Origin: Martinezella miluonensis
GTDB lineage: Bacteria > Pseudomonadota > Alphaproteobacteria > Rhizobiales > Rhizobiaceae
Assembly: GCF_900094545.1 (NCBI RefSeq)
Contig: NZ_FMAH01000001.1
Coordinates: 124,001 to 188,000 of the forward strand
DNA length: 64,000 nt
Direction of reading: 5' to 3'
Position 1 is the stretch's first letter; every line of letters begins with the position of its first letter. The position numbers and the translations under genes were made by a program. Below are positions 35,343 through 44,914 of the stretch, one piece after another. The notes below the pieces were generated by a model, which did not search any database, was not told where the DNA came from, and saw nothing but the letters and a program-made list of their open reading frames with translations.

Positions 35343-36215
35343 TCAATGGCCGTTATCGTGCTCGTAGAAATCGGCGACGATCTTCCAAGCTTCATCCGCG
35401 GTATCGACAAAGCTGATCAGATTGACGTCGTCGGGAGCGATGGTGCCGAATTCGGCGAGCGCATCGAAATTGATGATGCTGCGCCAGAACTTCTCGCCGA
35501 AGAGAATGAGCGGCAGGCGCTCCATGCGGCCGGTCTGGATCAGCGTCAGGCATTCGAACAGCTCATCCATCGTGCCGAAGCCGCCCGGGAAGACGGCGAT
35601 TGCCTTGGCGCGCACCATGAAGTGCATCTTGCGGATCGCGAAGTAATGGAAGTTGAAGCTGAGCTCCGGCGTCACATAGACGTTCGGCGCCTGTTCGTGC
35701 GGCAGGACGATGTTGAGGCCGATCGAAGGCGCCCCCTCTTCGGCCGCACCGCGGTTGCCCGCCTCCATCACGCCCGGACCGCCGCCGGTCACCACGACAT
35801 ATTCATGGAAATCGAAGCCGGCGGAATAACGGGAGCAAAGCCGGGCGAACTTGCGCGCCTCTTCATAGTAGACCGATGCGGCTTCGAGATTGACGCGCTG
35901 CACGTCGTTGCGGGCAGCCCAGGCATTGGTGCCGGGTGCGGGAATGCGGGCACCGCCGAACATCACGACGGTCGACTTAATGCCGCGCTCGGTCAGCGAC
36001 ATTTCGGTCTTCAGCAGCTCGAGCTGCAGGCGGATCGGTCGTAATTCCTCACGGCACAAGAAATCCTCGTCTGCATAGGCAAGCCGGTAGGAAGGCGACA
36101 TCGATTGCGGCGTGCGCGGCACGGATTCGGCCCGCTTCTTGTCCGCCGAGCTCGTCTTCAGGGGATCCCATACCCCATCCTTGCGCCTCAGCCTGCCATT
36201 CTTCCCCTTGCTCAT
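35343..36215 (-). CDS. LOG-family protein (nucleotide phosphoribohydrolase-like)
   Basis: 290 residues of the TIGR00730/LOG family. The signature GGGPGVMEA and the PGGFGTMDE catalytic motif are both present. LOG enzymes cleave nucleoside 5'-monophosphates to a base plus ribose phosphate; some activate cytokinins. This form is longer than the roughly 190-residue cytokinin LOGs, with about 75 extra N-terminal residues rich in Lys/Arg, and resembles the PpnN-like group. The terminator at its 3' end is shared with the EF-hand gene. Confidence 0.88.
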   Translation of the reverse strand: MSKGKNGRLRRKDGVWDPLKTSSADKKRAESVPRTPQSMSPSYRLAYADEDFLCREELRPIRLQLELLKTEMSLTERGIKSTVVMFGGARIPAPGTNAWAARNDVQRVNLEAASVYYEEARKFARLCSRYSAGFDFHEYVVVTGGGPGVMEAGNRGAAEEGAPSIGLNIVLPHEQAPNVYVTPELSFNFHYFAIRKMHFMVRAKAIAVFPGGFGTMDELFECLTLIQTGRMERLPLILFGEKFWRSIINFDALAEFGTIAPDDVNLISFVDTADEAWKIVADFYEHDNGH

Positions 36216-36430
36216 CTATTCATGCCTTTCGAATCGATCGTGACGCGCTATTCTCGCCCGCAGGCAGGAATAGCCAAGCTCTTGCATATGCCCCTACAAC
36301 GCCTTGAATCCAAGCTCAATCGGCGCGGAAAAGACATTCCATTTTCAAGCTTCATGTTATAGGACCAATCGACCATATCCGGAGCCGCTGCCGGAAATCA
36401 CGATAGGCACTGACGTTTTAAGGAATTCCC

Positions 36431-37288
36431 ATGAGCGCTAACGATCTCGCCTCCCTCGAAAAGTCTATCGAGGCTGCTTTCGACAATCGCGACAACGTGA
36501 ACACGTCGACGCGCGGCGAAGTCCGCGACGCCGTCGAGACGGCGCTCAACCTCCTCGATAGCGGCAAGGTTCGCGTCGCAGAGCGCGGTGCGGACGGCAA
36601 CTGGACCGTCAATCAGTGGCTCAAAAAAGCTGTCCTGCTCTCCTTCCGCCTGAACGACATGAAGATTGTCGAAGGCGGCTCCGGCGGCGCGACCTGGTGG
36701 GACAAGGTTCCCTCGAAATTCGAAGGCTGGGGTGAGAACCGCTTCCGCGAGGCCGGCTTCCGCGCCGTGCCCAACGCCGTCGTGCGTCACTCCGCCTATA
36801 TTGCCCCCAATGCCATCCTGATGCCGTCCTTCGTCAACCTCGGCGCTCATGTCGGCGAAGGCACCATGGTCGACACCTGGGCGACCGTCGGCTCTTGCGC
36901 CCAGATCGGCAAGCATGTGCACCTCTCCGGCGGTGTCGGTATCGGCGGCGTCTTGGAGCCGATGCAGGCCGGCCCGACGATCATCGAGGATAATTGCTTC
37001 ATCGGCGCCCGCTCCGAAGTCGTGGAAGGCTGCATCGTCCGCGAGGGATCGGTGCTCGGCATGGGCGTCTTCATCGGCAAGTCCACCAAGATCGTCGATC
37101 GCGCCACCGGCGAGATCACCTACGGCGAAGTTCCGCCCTACTCGGTCGTCGTTGCCGGTTCGCTGCCGAGCAGCAATACGATGGCGAACGGCCAGCCGGC
37201 CCCCGGCCTCTATTGCGCCGTCATCGTCAAGCGCGTCGATGAGAAGACCCGCTCGAAGACCGGCATCAACGAGCTGCTGCGCGACTGA
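36431..37288 (+). CDS. dapD: Tetrahydrodipicolinate N-succinyltransferase
   Basis: 285 residues. Transfers succinyl from succinyl-CoA to tetrahydrodipicolinate in lysine/meso-diaminopimelate synthesis. An N-terminal helical domain is followed by left-handed beta-helix hexapeptide repeats (about 110-230) including [17 protein letters not shown] and [14 protein letters not shown] precedes the ATG. dapE follows after 155 bp, so both succinylase-branch enzymes lie together. Confidence 0.96.
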   Translation: MSANDLASLEKSIEAAFDNRDNVNTSTRGEVRDAVETALNLLDSGKVRVAERGADGNWTVNQWLKKAVLLSFRLNDMKIVEGGSGGATWWDKVPSKFEGWGENRFREAGFRAVPNAVVRHSAYIAPNAILMPSFVNLGAHVGEGTMVDTWATVGSCAQIGKHVHLSGGVGIGGVLEPMQAGPTIIEDNCFIGARSEVVEGCIVREGSVLGMGVFIGKSTKIVDRATGEITYGEVPPYSVVVAGSLPSSNTMANGQPAPGLYCAVIVKRVDEKTRSKTGINELLRD

Positions 37289-37443
37289 TCATCGATTGGG
37301 GAGCGCGGTACTCATATCGTGCTTCCCTTACGCTTGCCGGATGACTATGCCCGTGCGATTGCTGGAATCGCGGCAAGGATTTTTCGGCCTATCGCCGACC
37401 CTTGCCATCGCTTTGCCATTTCCCGCCGGATAAATTGCCCCCG

Positions 37444-38637
37444 ATGACCGCTACCGATCCCATCGCCAATCTGCAAACCCTGATCCGCTGCGCTTCCGTG
37501 ACCCCCGCCGAGGGCGGCGCGCTCACGGCGCTTGCTGGCATGCTGGCGCCGCTCGGCTTCAAGATCGAGCGCATGACGGCGAACGAGCCAGGAACACCCG
37601 ATATCGAAAACCTCTATGCGCGGCTTGGCACCGACGGGCCGCATCTGATGTTTGCCGGGCATACGGATGTCGTTCCTGTCGGCGACGCCGCCTCCTGGAG
37701 CCATCCGCCCTTTGCCGCCGAAATCGCCGATGGCGAGCTTTTCGGCCGCGGCGCTGTCGACATGAAGGGCGGCATTGCCTGCTTCGTGGCCGCCGTGGCG
37801 CGTCATATCGAAAAGCACGGCAAGCCCGCCGGCTCGATCTCCTTCCTGATCACCGGCGATGAAGAAGGCCCGGCGATCAACGGCACGGTCAAGCTGCTGC
37901 AATGGGCAGCCGAGCGCGGCGAGACATGGGATGCGTCGCTCGTCGGCGAACCCACCAACCCCAATCGGCTCGGCGACATGATCAAGATCGGTCGTCGCGG
38001 CTCGATCTCCGGCTTCATCACCGTCCACGGCGTTCAGGGCCATGCCGCCTATCCGCACCTCGCCGACAACCCGGTGCGCAGCATTGTCAAGCTGACGGAG
38101 GCGCTGCTCGATCCGCCCTTCGACGCCGGCACGGATAATTTCCAGCCGTCAAACCTCGAAGTCACGAGCATCGACGTCGGCAATGCAGCCACCAACGTCA
38201 TCGCCGCCAAGGCTACCGCCGCCTTCAACATCCGCTTCAACGACACCTGGACGGTCGATGCTCTAAAGGCCGAAATCCTGGCCCGCCTGGATGCGGCCGC
38301 AGCCGACCAGACGCTGCGCCCGGGCCGCGAGCCGACCAGATACGACATCACCTGGTCGGAGCGCCCAAGCCATGTCTTCCTGACGCGCAACAATGCGCTG
38401 ATCGCCTCGCTCTCTTCCGCCGTCGAAAACATCACCGGTCAAAGGCCGGCGCTTTCGACCACAGGCGGCACCTCCGACGCCCGCTACATCAAAGACTATT
38501 GCCCGGTCGTCGAATTCGGCCTCGTCGGCCAGACCATGCACATGGTCGACGAACGCGTCGCAGTCTCGGATCTCGAAACGCTGACCGAGATCTACCAGAC
38601 CTTCATCCAGCGCTGGTTCGAGAATGCCGACCTTTAG
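37444..38637 (+). CDS. dapE: Succinyl-diaminopimelate desuccinylase
   Basis: 397 residues. Zn-dependent M20 hydrolase releasing LL-diaminopimelate. Metal and catalytic motifs are present: FAGHTDVVPVGD (about 67-78), GRGAVDMKGG (about 99-108) and TGDEEGPA (about 134-141, with the catalytic Glu). ATG 37444 fits the family; the frame stays open to 37402. It overlaps the next membrane-protein gene by 14 bp, hinting at coupled expression. Confidence 0.96.
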   Translation: MTATDPIANLQTLIRCASVTPAEGGALTALAGMLAPLGFKIERMTANEPGTPDIENLYARLGTDGPHLMFAGHTDVVPVGDAASWSHPPFAAEIADGELFGRGAVDMKGGIACFVAAVARHIEKHGKPAGSISFLITGDEEGPAINGTVKLLQWAAERGETWDASLVGEPTNPNRLGDMIKIGRRGSISGFITVHGVQGHAAYPHLADNPVRSIVKLTEALLDPPFDAGTDNFQPSNLEVTSIDVGNAATNVIAAKATAAFNIRFNDTWTVDALKAEILARLDAAAADQTLRPGREPTRYDITWSERPSHVFLTRNNALIASLSSAVENITGQRPALSTTGGTSDARYIKDYCPVVEFGLVGQTMHMVDERVAVSDLETLTEIYQTFIQRWFENADL

Positions 38638-39223
38638 GGAAGTCCAATATTATCTGTCCGGCCTCTGGCTGCTGATCCGCATGGATGCGCGCGGCTTCCA
38701 GTATCTGGACATATCGGACCGCGGCATGCTGCGCTCCTTCTGGGCCATCCTCTGGAGCCTGCCGCCGATCGGCATTTCCTGGCTGTGGTGGCAGCGGGCC
38801 TATCTGACCGCGATGCCGCCCGAAACGTCGACGGGTCTTGCCTTCTTCCTGCGGCTGGCGCTGGTCGAAGCCACAAACTGGGTGATCCCACTCGTTCTCG
38901 CCGGCGTGCTGCTGCTCATCTTCCGATTCGGCGACAAGTTCGCGCCGATCGTTGTTGCGGTGAACTGGCTTGGGGTACCGACGTCCTATCTGAACGCATT
39001 GCTCATTGCGCTGATCGCCTTTGTCCCTGGCTCCAGCGGGCTGGTGGCGCTACTCTGGCTGGTGTTGATGATGGCGGTCATCTTCTCGCTGGCGCGCATC
39101 CTCAGGATGATCTGCGGTGCCCATCCGCTCTTCATCGGTGCGCTGACGCTGGTGCTGATGATCCCCAGCATGCTGCTGACGGACTTCCTGCAGCGCTTCC
39201 TCGGCGTCTATCCGCCGGGTTGA
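38624..39223 (+). CDS. Conserved integral membrane protein of unknown function
   Basis: 199 residues with about five hydrophobic segments (about 36-56, 70-100, 105-125, 130-160, 165-185). I recognise no catalytic motif. The start lies 14 bp inside dapE. Conservation of this pair in rhizobia would suggest an envelope or peptidoglycan link, but that is inference from position only. Confidence 0.75.
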   Translation: MPTFREVQYYLSGLWLLIRMDARGFQYLDISDRGMLRSFWAILWSLPPIGISWLWWQRAYLTAMPPETSTGLAFFLRLALVEATNWVIPLVLAGVLLLIFRFGDKFAPIVVAVNWLGVPTSYLNALLIALIAFVPGSSGLVALLWLVLMMAVIFSLARILRMICGAHPLFIGALTLVLMIPSMLLTDFLQRFLGVYPPG

Positions 39224-39239
39224 GACACGCGGGGCAGGA

Positions 39240-40049
39240 CTACGAGAGATCCTCGCCCTCATCGACATTATCGCCATCGCCGCCAGCCGCACCGGTGCCA
39301 TCGCGATAATCCACCTGCATGAAGTAAAGCCCGTCCGGCGGAGCAACAGGACCGCAGGCCTTGCGATCCTGAGCTTCGAGCGCTGCGCGCACATCGTCCG
39401 GCGTCCACTTGCCCTCGCCTGCGAGCTTCAGCGTGCCGGCGAAAGAACGGATCTGATTGTGCAGGAAACTTTGCGCCGTGGCGCGGATCTCGATCAGTTC
39501 ACCGCTGCGCGTCACATCCAGCCGGTCGAGCGTGCGCACCGGGCTATTCGCCTGGCAATGCGCCGAACGGAAGGTGGTGAAATCATGCCGGCCGACAAGT
39601 GTCTGCGCGGCGGCATGCATGACCTCGTAATCCATGTCCTTCGGCACCCACCATGCGCGTCCGGCTTCCAGCGCCAGGGGCGCGCGGCGGGCGATGATGC
39701 GATAGAGATAGTGGCGGCGAATGGCCGAAAAGCGCGCGTCGAAGCTCTTATCGACCTCGGCGATATCGAGAATGGCGACCCGCTCTCCGGCGAGCCTCAG
39801 ATGGGCATTGAGCGCATTGCGCAGCGTGTAGATCTTCCATTCCTTGGAAAGATCGGCATGCATGACCTGACCCATGGCATGAACGCCGGAATCGGTGCGT
39901 CCCGCTCCACGGATCGAAACCGTCTCGCCCGTCAGCGAGAAGATGGCACCCTCGATCGCGCCCTGCACGGAAGGACCGTTCTCCTGGCGCTGCCAGCCGA
40001 CATAGGGGACGCCGTCATATTCGACGGTCATTTTGTAACGCGGCATCAC
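39240..40049 (-). CDS. truA: tRNA pseudouridine synthase A
   Basis: 269 residues. Makes pseudouridine at positions 38-40 of the tRNA anticodon arm. The catalytic Asp lies in [15 protein letters not shown] (about 53-67), and the start [21 protein letters not shown] less its end is typical. It overlaps the fmt stop by 4 bp, so fmt-truA is an operon, the usual order in rhizobia. Its stop is 16 bp from the convergent membrane-protein gene. Confidence 0.96.
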   Translation of the reverse strand: MMPRYKMTVEYDGVPYVGWQRQENGPSVQGAIEGAIFSLTGETVSIRGAGRTDSGVHAMGQVMHADLSKEWKIYTLRNALNAHLRLAGERVAILDIAEVDKSFDARFSAIRRHYLYRIIARRAPLALEAGRAWWVPKDMDYEVMHAAAQTLVGRHDFTTFRSAHCQANSPVRTLDRLDVTRSGELIEIRATAQSFLHNQIRSFAGTLKLAGEGKWTPDDVRAALEAQDRKACGPVAPPDGLYFMQVDYRDGTGAAGGDGDNVDEGEDLS

Positions 40050-40993
40050 GCTTGCTCCGACGCAAGCACGGTGCCAGGCGCGATCGGCGTGCCGCGCAGG
40101 AAATCGGCCGCCGCCAGCGGCTTGCCGCCGGCCTTCTGCAGCTTCGTAAGCCTGATGGCACCATAAGCGCAGGCAATGACAAGATCATCCGTCAGGACCT
40201 GGCCGGACGCTCCGTTGCCATCGGCCAATTCCGAGCCGAGCACCTTGATGCGCTCCGGCCGACCGGCGATATCAGCCTCGAACCATGCGCCGGGAAAAGG
40301 CGACAGACCGCGAATATGATTGTGAACGTCGGTCGCTGGCTTGCCGAAATCGATGCGGGTTTCGCCCTTGTCGATCTTTGCTGCATAAAGAACGCCTTCG
40401 GACGGCTGAGCGGTCAGCGGCAGTTCGTCATGCTCCAGCTTGTTCATCGCCTCGACCATCGCCTTGGCGCCGACGAGCATCAGCCTGTCATGCAGCTCGC
40501 CTGATGTCATGGTGTCGCCGATCTCGACTTCGCGTGTCAGAGCGACCGGCCCGGTATCGAGCCCCTTGTCCATCTTCATCACCATCATGCCGGTCTTGGC
40601 GTCGCCCGCCATGATCGCCCGTTGGATCGGAGCCGCGCCGCGCCAGCGTGGCAGCAGCGAGGCGTGACCGTTATAGCAGCCGAGGCGCGTGCCGGTGAGG
40701 ATCGCTTCCGGCAGCAGCAGGCCGTATGCGACGACGACCGCGACATCGGCATCCAGATCGCGAAAGCGCTGGCGCTCGTCGGGATCCTTGAAATTGACTG
40801 GCGTGAAAACCGGCAGGCCCAGCAATTCGGCCGCCTGATGCACCGGCGATTTCTGCAGGTCGAGCCCGCGCCGGCCGCCCGGCCGCGGCGGCTGCGTATA
40901 AACGGCGCGCACCTTATGCCCGGCATCGATCAAAGACCGCAACGTCGGTACGGAAAATTCGGGCGTTCCCATGAAAATGATGTTGAGCGACAT
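40046..40993 (-). CDS. fmt: Methionyl-tRNA formyltransferase
   Basis: 315 residues. Formylates Met-tRNAfMet with 10-formyl-tetrahydrofolate. The catalytic block [16 protein letters not shown] (about 106-121) and the N-terminal [14 protein letters not shown] are clear, with an OB-like C-terminal tRNA-binding domain. ATG 40993 is preferred to the ATG at 41002 by family start. In most rhizobia def lies directly upstream; here a toxin-antitoxin pair (41066-41772) separates them. Confidence 0.96.
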   Translation of the reverse strand: MSLNIIFMGTPEFSVPTLRSLIDAGHKVRAVYTQPPRPGGRRGLDLQKSPVHQAAELLGLPVFTPVNFKDPDERQRFRDLDADVAVVVAYGLLLPEAILTGTRLGCYNGHASLLPRWRGAAPIQRAIMAGDAKTGMMVMKMDKGLDTGPVALTREVEIGDTMTSGELHDRLMLVGAKAMVEAMNKLEHDELPLTAQPSEGVLYAAKIDKGETRIDFGKPATDVHNHIRGLSPFPGAWFEADIAGRPERIKVLGSELADGNGASGQVLTDDLVIACAYGAIRLTKLQKAGGKPLAAADFLRGTPIAPGTVLASEQA

Positions 40994-41065
40994 GCGATCC
41001 ATCCGGCTAAAGTATCAAGTTTCGAGTGACCTGGCGGCAACTGCGCGCGCCATCGGGGTCAAACG

Positions 41066-41485
41066 TTAGCCGCCTTCAAACGGGTTTATGAGCTTGAGAT
41101 CAAGCCCCTCGAAGTCTTTTGTGTTGCGCGTCGCCAATGTCGCACCGTTCGCAAGGCAGATGGCGGCGATCATGGCGTCCTGCACCGAAATCTGATGGCC
41201 CGTGCGATCGCGACGGGCGCGAATACGTCCCGTCTCGATGGCGGAATTCTGATCGAACCGAAGTATCCTGCCATGGAACGACGTTAGCAACGTATTGAAA
41301 ATTCGCGCGTAGCGATCAGATTGTGTGCGAAGTAAAAAACGCTCCGCACCATAGGATTGCTCCATCACCACGACATCACAAAGATAGAGCTCGGTGCTTG
41401 GCTGAGCTTTCATCCAGATAGTAACATCTTGATCGGGTACAGGCTTTTCCAATTCGGAAATGACGTTCGTATCGAGGACGATCAT
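41066..41485 (-). CDS. PIN-domain ribonuclease toxin (VapC/FitB type)
   Basis: 139 residues. The PIN fold begins MIVLDTNVISELEKP (first Asp at 5), with Glu in VVVMEQSYG, Asp in ISVQDAMIAA and a final Asp in TRNTKDFEG, so the acidic nuclease site looks intact. The opening sequence and length match FitB. VapC toxins cut specific RNAs, often initiator tRNA or rRNA. It overlaps the antitoxin stop by 4 bp. The pair sits between fmt and def, two genes for initiator methionine processing, a suggestive but unproven coincidence. Confidence 0.92.
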   Translation of the reverse strand: MIVLDTNVISELEKPVPDQDVTIWMKAQPSTELYLCDVVVMEQSYGAERFLLRTQSDRYARIFNTLLTSFHGRILRFDQNSAIETGRIRARRDRTGHQISVQDAMIAAICLANGATLATRNTKDFEGLDLKLINPFEGG

Positions 41486-41772
41486 TCGAAATCCTCGACC
41501 GGACGGCCGAAGTCCTTCTTTCGCTCCACCTCGATTTCATCCATGATACGAGCGTATTCCGTCGCCGCGGCATCATCGCCATCGTAGAGAATTGGCCGAA
41601 GTAGTTCCCAAGCAGACAATCGGGAGCTCTCCTTTTCGCTGTTCTCTGCCACCAAGGCCTTCCGCAAGAGTTCCTTCGCTTCGTCCGAGAGGCTGCGCCC
41701 AGCCTGCTTTGCCCGTTCTGCGATATCCTGCTTCATCGGCTCGGAAATATCGCGAATCAAAAGATCACTCAT
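41482..41772 (-). CDS. Antitoxin of the VapBC/FitAB pair
   Basis: 96 residues. The N-terminal ribbon-helix-helix region (about 1-42), starting MSDLLIRDISEPMKQDIAE, resembles FitA-type antitoxins. The C-terminal half is acidic (EIEVERKKDF, then PVEDFE) and should wrap the toxin. It is followed by the toxin with a 4-bp overlap, and preceded by a double TGATATCA palindrome 15 bp before its start, the expected autoregulatory site. Confidence 0.9.
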   Translation of the reverse strand: MSDLLIRDISEPMKQDIAERAKQAGRSLSDEAKELLRKALVAENSEKESSRLSAWELLRPILYDGDDAAATEYARIMDEIEVERKKDFGRPVEDFE

Positions 41773-41786
41773 ACGCTATCTCCCAC

Positions 41787-41803
41787 TGATATCAATGATA
41801 TCA
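41787..41803. promoter_or_regulatory. Autoregulatory operator of the toxin-antitoxin operon
   Basis: Two perfect TGATATCA palindromes (41787-41794 and 41796-41803) separated by one base, just upstream of the antitoxin start. Two adjacent palindromes suit cooperative binding by ribbon-helix-helix dimers. Confidence 0.75.
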
Positions 41804-41838
41804 TAGGCGCATCAACCCGGTCTTTCAATGGCGAGAGA

Positions 41839-42354
41839 TCAGAGCGCCTTGGCCTTGGCAGCCTTGGTGAACTTCTTGATCACCATCTCCCGCTTCAGGC
41901 GAGAAATATAGTCGATGAACAGCACGCCGTTCAGGTGATCGATCTCGTGCTGCACGCAGGTCGCCAGCAGGCCGTCAGCCTCCGTGATCTGTTCCTTGCC
42001 GCTGCGATCCAGATACTTGACGGTGACGCGCGCCGGGCGCTCAACTTCGGCATAGTAATCCGGAATGGAAAGGCAGCCTTCCTCGTAGACCGAACGGTCG
42101 TCGGACGAAGCGACGATCTCCGGGTTGATGAAGACCAGCGGCTTCTTCTCTTCGCCTTCGCGCGCGACATCGATGACAAGCAAGCGGCGGGGAACGCCGA
42201 CCTGGATCGCCGCAAGGCCGATACCTGGCGCGTCATACATGGTTTCCAGCATGTCGTCGGCGAGGCGCTGAATTTCGGTGTCGATCTGCTCGATGGGCTT
42301 GGAAGCCTGGCGGAGCAGCGGGTCGGGCAAAATGATGAGTGGCTTGATCGTCAT
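41839..42354 (-). CDS. def: Peptide deformylase
   Basis: 171 residues. Removes formyl from the N-terminal methionine of new proteins; Fe2+/Zn2+ enzyme. All three motifs are intact: [18 protein letters not shown] and [12 protein letters not shown] 42354 ([12 protein letters not shown]) has GGGAAA 6 nt upstream and matches the family start; an ATG four codons earlier is less likely. It is divergent from rmuC. Confidence 0.96.
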   Translation of the reverse strand: MTIKPLIILPDPLLRQASKPIEQIDTEIQRLADDMLETMYDAPGIGLAAIQVGVPRRLLVIDVAREGEEKKPLVFINPEIVASSDDRSVYEEGCLSIPDYYAEVERPARVTVKYLDRSGKEQITEADGLLATCVQHEIDHLNGVLFIDYISRLKREMVIKKFTKAAKAKAL

Positions 42355-42540
42355 GACGTTTCCCATAACGCATCTTGTTGTACGATGGAATCGCCAAGAT
42401 GGCGGTGAAGGCTTGTTTTTTCATCGAGCGCCATCCTGGTCGACGGAAATGGCTCTGAAATTTTGTTCATGGTTTGATCTGGATGTTCGCAACAATTTTG
42501 CTATGGTGCCAATAAGACTTTCACAAGCACGCCAGGTTTC

Positions 42541-43719
42541 ATGTCCTTCATCATCTTCGGCCAATCCATTTCCACCGTCCAGGTTCTGACCGGCCTTGTC
42601 ATCCTGCTTGCTATCGCGGTGATCGTCCTTTTCGTTCGCAGCAAGGCACGCGCGGAAGACGATATGCTTGATGCCGAGCATACGATGGCCGCGCTGTTGC
42701 GGTCGCAGGCGGAGATGCAGGGGCGGCTCGCCACCATGGCCGAAGTCTTCGGCTCCAGGCAGGCCGAACTCAATCAGGCCATTGGGCAGCGTCTGGATGG
42801 CATGTCGCAGCGGGTGACCGCGACGATCGGCGAGCAGACGCGCTCGACGCATGAAAACCTGCGCCGCCTGCAGGAGAGGCTCGCCGTCATCGACGCGGCG
42901 CAGACCAATATCCAGTCGCTGGCGAAGGATGTCGTCGGTCTGCAGGCCATTCTTTCCAACAAGCAGACGCGGGGCGCCTTCGGCCAGGCACGCATGGAGA
43001 CCATCGTCGCCGACGGGCTGCCGATGGGCGCCTATGCGTTCCAGCCGACGCTTTCGAACGGCTCCCGGCCGGATTGCACCATTCGCATGCCGAACGGCTC
43101 GCCGCCGTTGGTCATCGACGCCAAGTTTCCGCTCGAAGCCTGGAACGCCATTCGCAGCGCCGCCAGTCCCGAGCATGGCAAGATCGCCGCGCAGCAGTTC
43201 CGCCGGGATCTTGAGCTGCATATCCGCGACATCGCCGAGAAATATCTCATTCCGAGCGAGACGCAGGACACGGCTTTTCTCTTCGTACCCTCGGAATCGA
43301 TCTTCGCCGAGATCCACGAGAATTTCGAGGCGATCGTGCAGAAAGCCCAGCGCGCCCGCATCGTTATCGTTTCGCCTTCGCTGCTGATGCTGTCGATCCA
43401 GGTCATCCAGGCGGTGCTGAAGGACCAGCGCATGCGCGAGCAGGCGCATGTCATCCAGAGCGAAGTGGCGCATCTGATGGAGGATCTCTCGCGCCTGGAT
43501 GAGAGGGTGCGCAAGCTTCAGGGTCATTTCGCCATGGCGCAGAAGGATGTCGACACGATCGTCACCTCGGCCGACAAGCTGGCAAGGCGTGGCGAGCGGA
43601 TAGAGGCGCTGGAATTCGAGGCAGCAAAGGAGCCGGCAAAGACGCGCCCGGAAGAAAGGCCCAAGCCGGTCGACAACCGTACCAGCCAACTCAAGCTCAG
43701 GGTGGTTGACGAAGACTGA
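42541..43719 (+). CDS. rmuC: DNA recombination protein RmuC homologue
   Basis: 392 residues. An N-terminal membrane helix (about 13-33) is followed by a coiled coil (about 40-125) and the RmuC nuclease-like domain (about 130-330) with the PD-(D/E)XK-type segment VIDAKFPLEAW. A Lys/Pro/Glu-rich tail follows. RmuC limits DNA inversions at short inverted repeats in E. coli. In many rhizobia it lies next to def, as here. Confidence 0.92.
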   Translation: MSFIIFGQSISTVQVLTGLVILLAIAVIVLFVRSKARAEDDMLDAEHTMAALLRSQAEMQGRLATMAEVFGSRQAELNQAIGQRLDGMSQRVTATIGEQTRSTHENLRRLQERLAVIDAAQTNIQSLAKDVVGLQAILSNKQTRGAFGQARMETIVADGLPMGAYAFQPTLSNGSRPDCTIRMPNGSPPLVIDAKFPLEAWNAIRSAASPEHGKIAAQQFRRDLELHIRDIAEKYLIPSETQDTAFLFVPSESIFAEIHENFEAIVQKAQRARIVIVSPSLLMLSIQVIQAVLKDQRMREQAHVIQSEVAHLMEDLSRLDERVRKLQGHFAMAQKDVDTIVTSADKLARRGERIEALEFEAAKEPAKTRPEERPKPVDNRTSQLKLRVVDED

Positions 43720-43821
43720 TCGCTTCGGGCAGTGTCGCGCTCAATCGATGTGTGATCCCAAAAGACATAACAGGCCTTCGGGCAGGATCATGCAGGATCA
43801 ACACCCAGGGCAGGATATCGC

Positions 43822-44721
43822 ATGATCACTATTTTTGGCTCCATCAACATGGACCTTATTGCCACCACGGATCGTCTGCCGAAGCCGGGCGAGACCGTCG
43901 CCGGCAACGGCTTTGCCACCGCCGCCGGCGGCAAGGGCGCCAACCAGGCGCTTGCAGCACGCCGCGCCGGCGCAACGGTGAGGCTTAGCGGTGCGGTCGG
44001 CAATGACAGCTTTGCAGAACCCGCGCTCGCGCTGCTCGGCGCTGCCGGCACCGACCTTTCCGCCACCCGCCGCGTCGCCGAGCCAACCGGCACGGCCCTG
44101 ATCCTGGTGGGCGGCGACGGAGAGAACATGATCGCCGTCGTTCCCGGCGCCAACGGCACGAATACGGCCGAGCACGCAACGGCCGCCGTCGCGGCGCTGA
44201 ACCCCGGCGACACGCTGATGCTTCAGCTCGAAATTCCGGTTGCCGCCGTCGAGACGGCCCTGAGTGCCGCCAAGGCCAAGGGTGTGCGGACCGTGCTCAA
44301 TCTCGCTCCCCTGATCCCCGAAGCCGCGCGCCTTGGGAGGCTCGCTGATATCGTCATTGCCAACGAGACGGAATTTGAGAGGCTGGCCGGCCAGGACAAC
44401 ATGTCGGCGGCCGAGCGTGAGGCAGCCCTCGTGCGCCTTCACGGCGAAACCGGCCAGACGCTGATCGTGACGCTTGGCGGTGATGGCGTGATCGCGATCC
44501 GCGACGGCGAGGTTTCCCGCGCCAAGGGTCTGGTCATCGAGCCGGTTGATACCGTCGGCGCGGGTGATACGTTCTGTGGCTATTTCGCAGCCAGCCTCGA
44601 CCAGGGCCTTGATTTCCACGCCAGCCTGCGCCGCGCCGCCGTCGCCGGTTCGCTCGCCTGCCTCAAGCCTGGCGCTCAGCCATCCATTCCGGTTGCCAGC
44701 GAAGTTGCCGAGAATCTTTAA
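43822..44721 (+). CDS. rbsK: Ribokinase (PfkB family)
   Basis: 299 residues. Phosphorylates ribose to ribose 5-phosphate. N-terminal GSINMDLI and the GGKGANQALAA motif (about 38-48), and the C-terminal DTVGAGDTFCGYF with the catalytic Asp, define the PfkB ribokinase group. The nucleoside hydrolase 2.6 kb downstream releases ribose, and the frc system may import it, so a ribose-salvage link is plausible. A weak hairpin follows the stop. Confidence 0.92.
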   Translation: MITIFGSINMDLIATTDRLPKPGETVAGNGFATAAGGKGANQALAARRAGATVRLSGAVGNDSFAEPALALLGAAGTDLSATRRVAEPTGTALILVGGDGENMIAVVPGANGTNTAEHATAAVAALNPGDTLMLQLEIPVAAVETALSAAKAKGVRTVLNLAPLIPEAARLGRLADIVIANETEFERLAGQDNMSAAEREAALVRLHGETGQTLIVTLGGDGVIAIRDGEVSRAKGLVIEPVDTVGAGDTFCGYFAASLDQGLDFHASLRRAAVAGSLACLKPGAQPSIPVASEVAENL

Positions 44722-44744
44722 GTATAAAATTTCATGAATACAGC

Positions 44745-44774
44745 GAAGCGCAATTAATTAAATTTTTGCGCTTC
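44745..44774 (+). terminator. Probable terminator after rbsK
   Basis: Nine-base arms GAAGCGCAA (44745-44753) and TTGCGCTTC (44766-44774) around a 12-nt AT-rich loop, 24 bp after the rbsK stop. There is no strong T-run, so efficiency may be modest. Confidence 0.5.
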
Positions 44775-44914
44775 CGTATCATATTCCTCTGGCCTGGCGC
44801 GTATACCTTCCGGCCGCGGCGGCAATTCTCACGGCGGCTCCATGACAGGGCCATCCTGCGCCGACTTTGCATCCGGATAATGTGTATCCGACGCATCGCT
44901 TTTTTGAGGAAATG

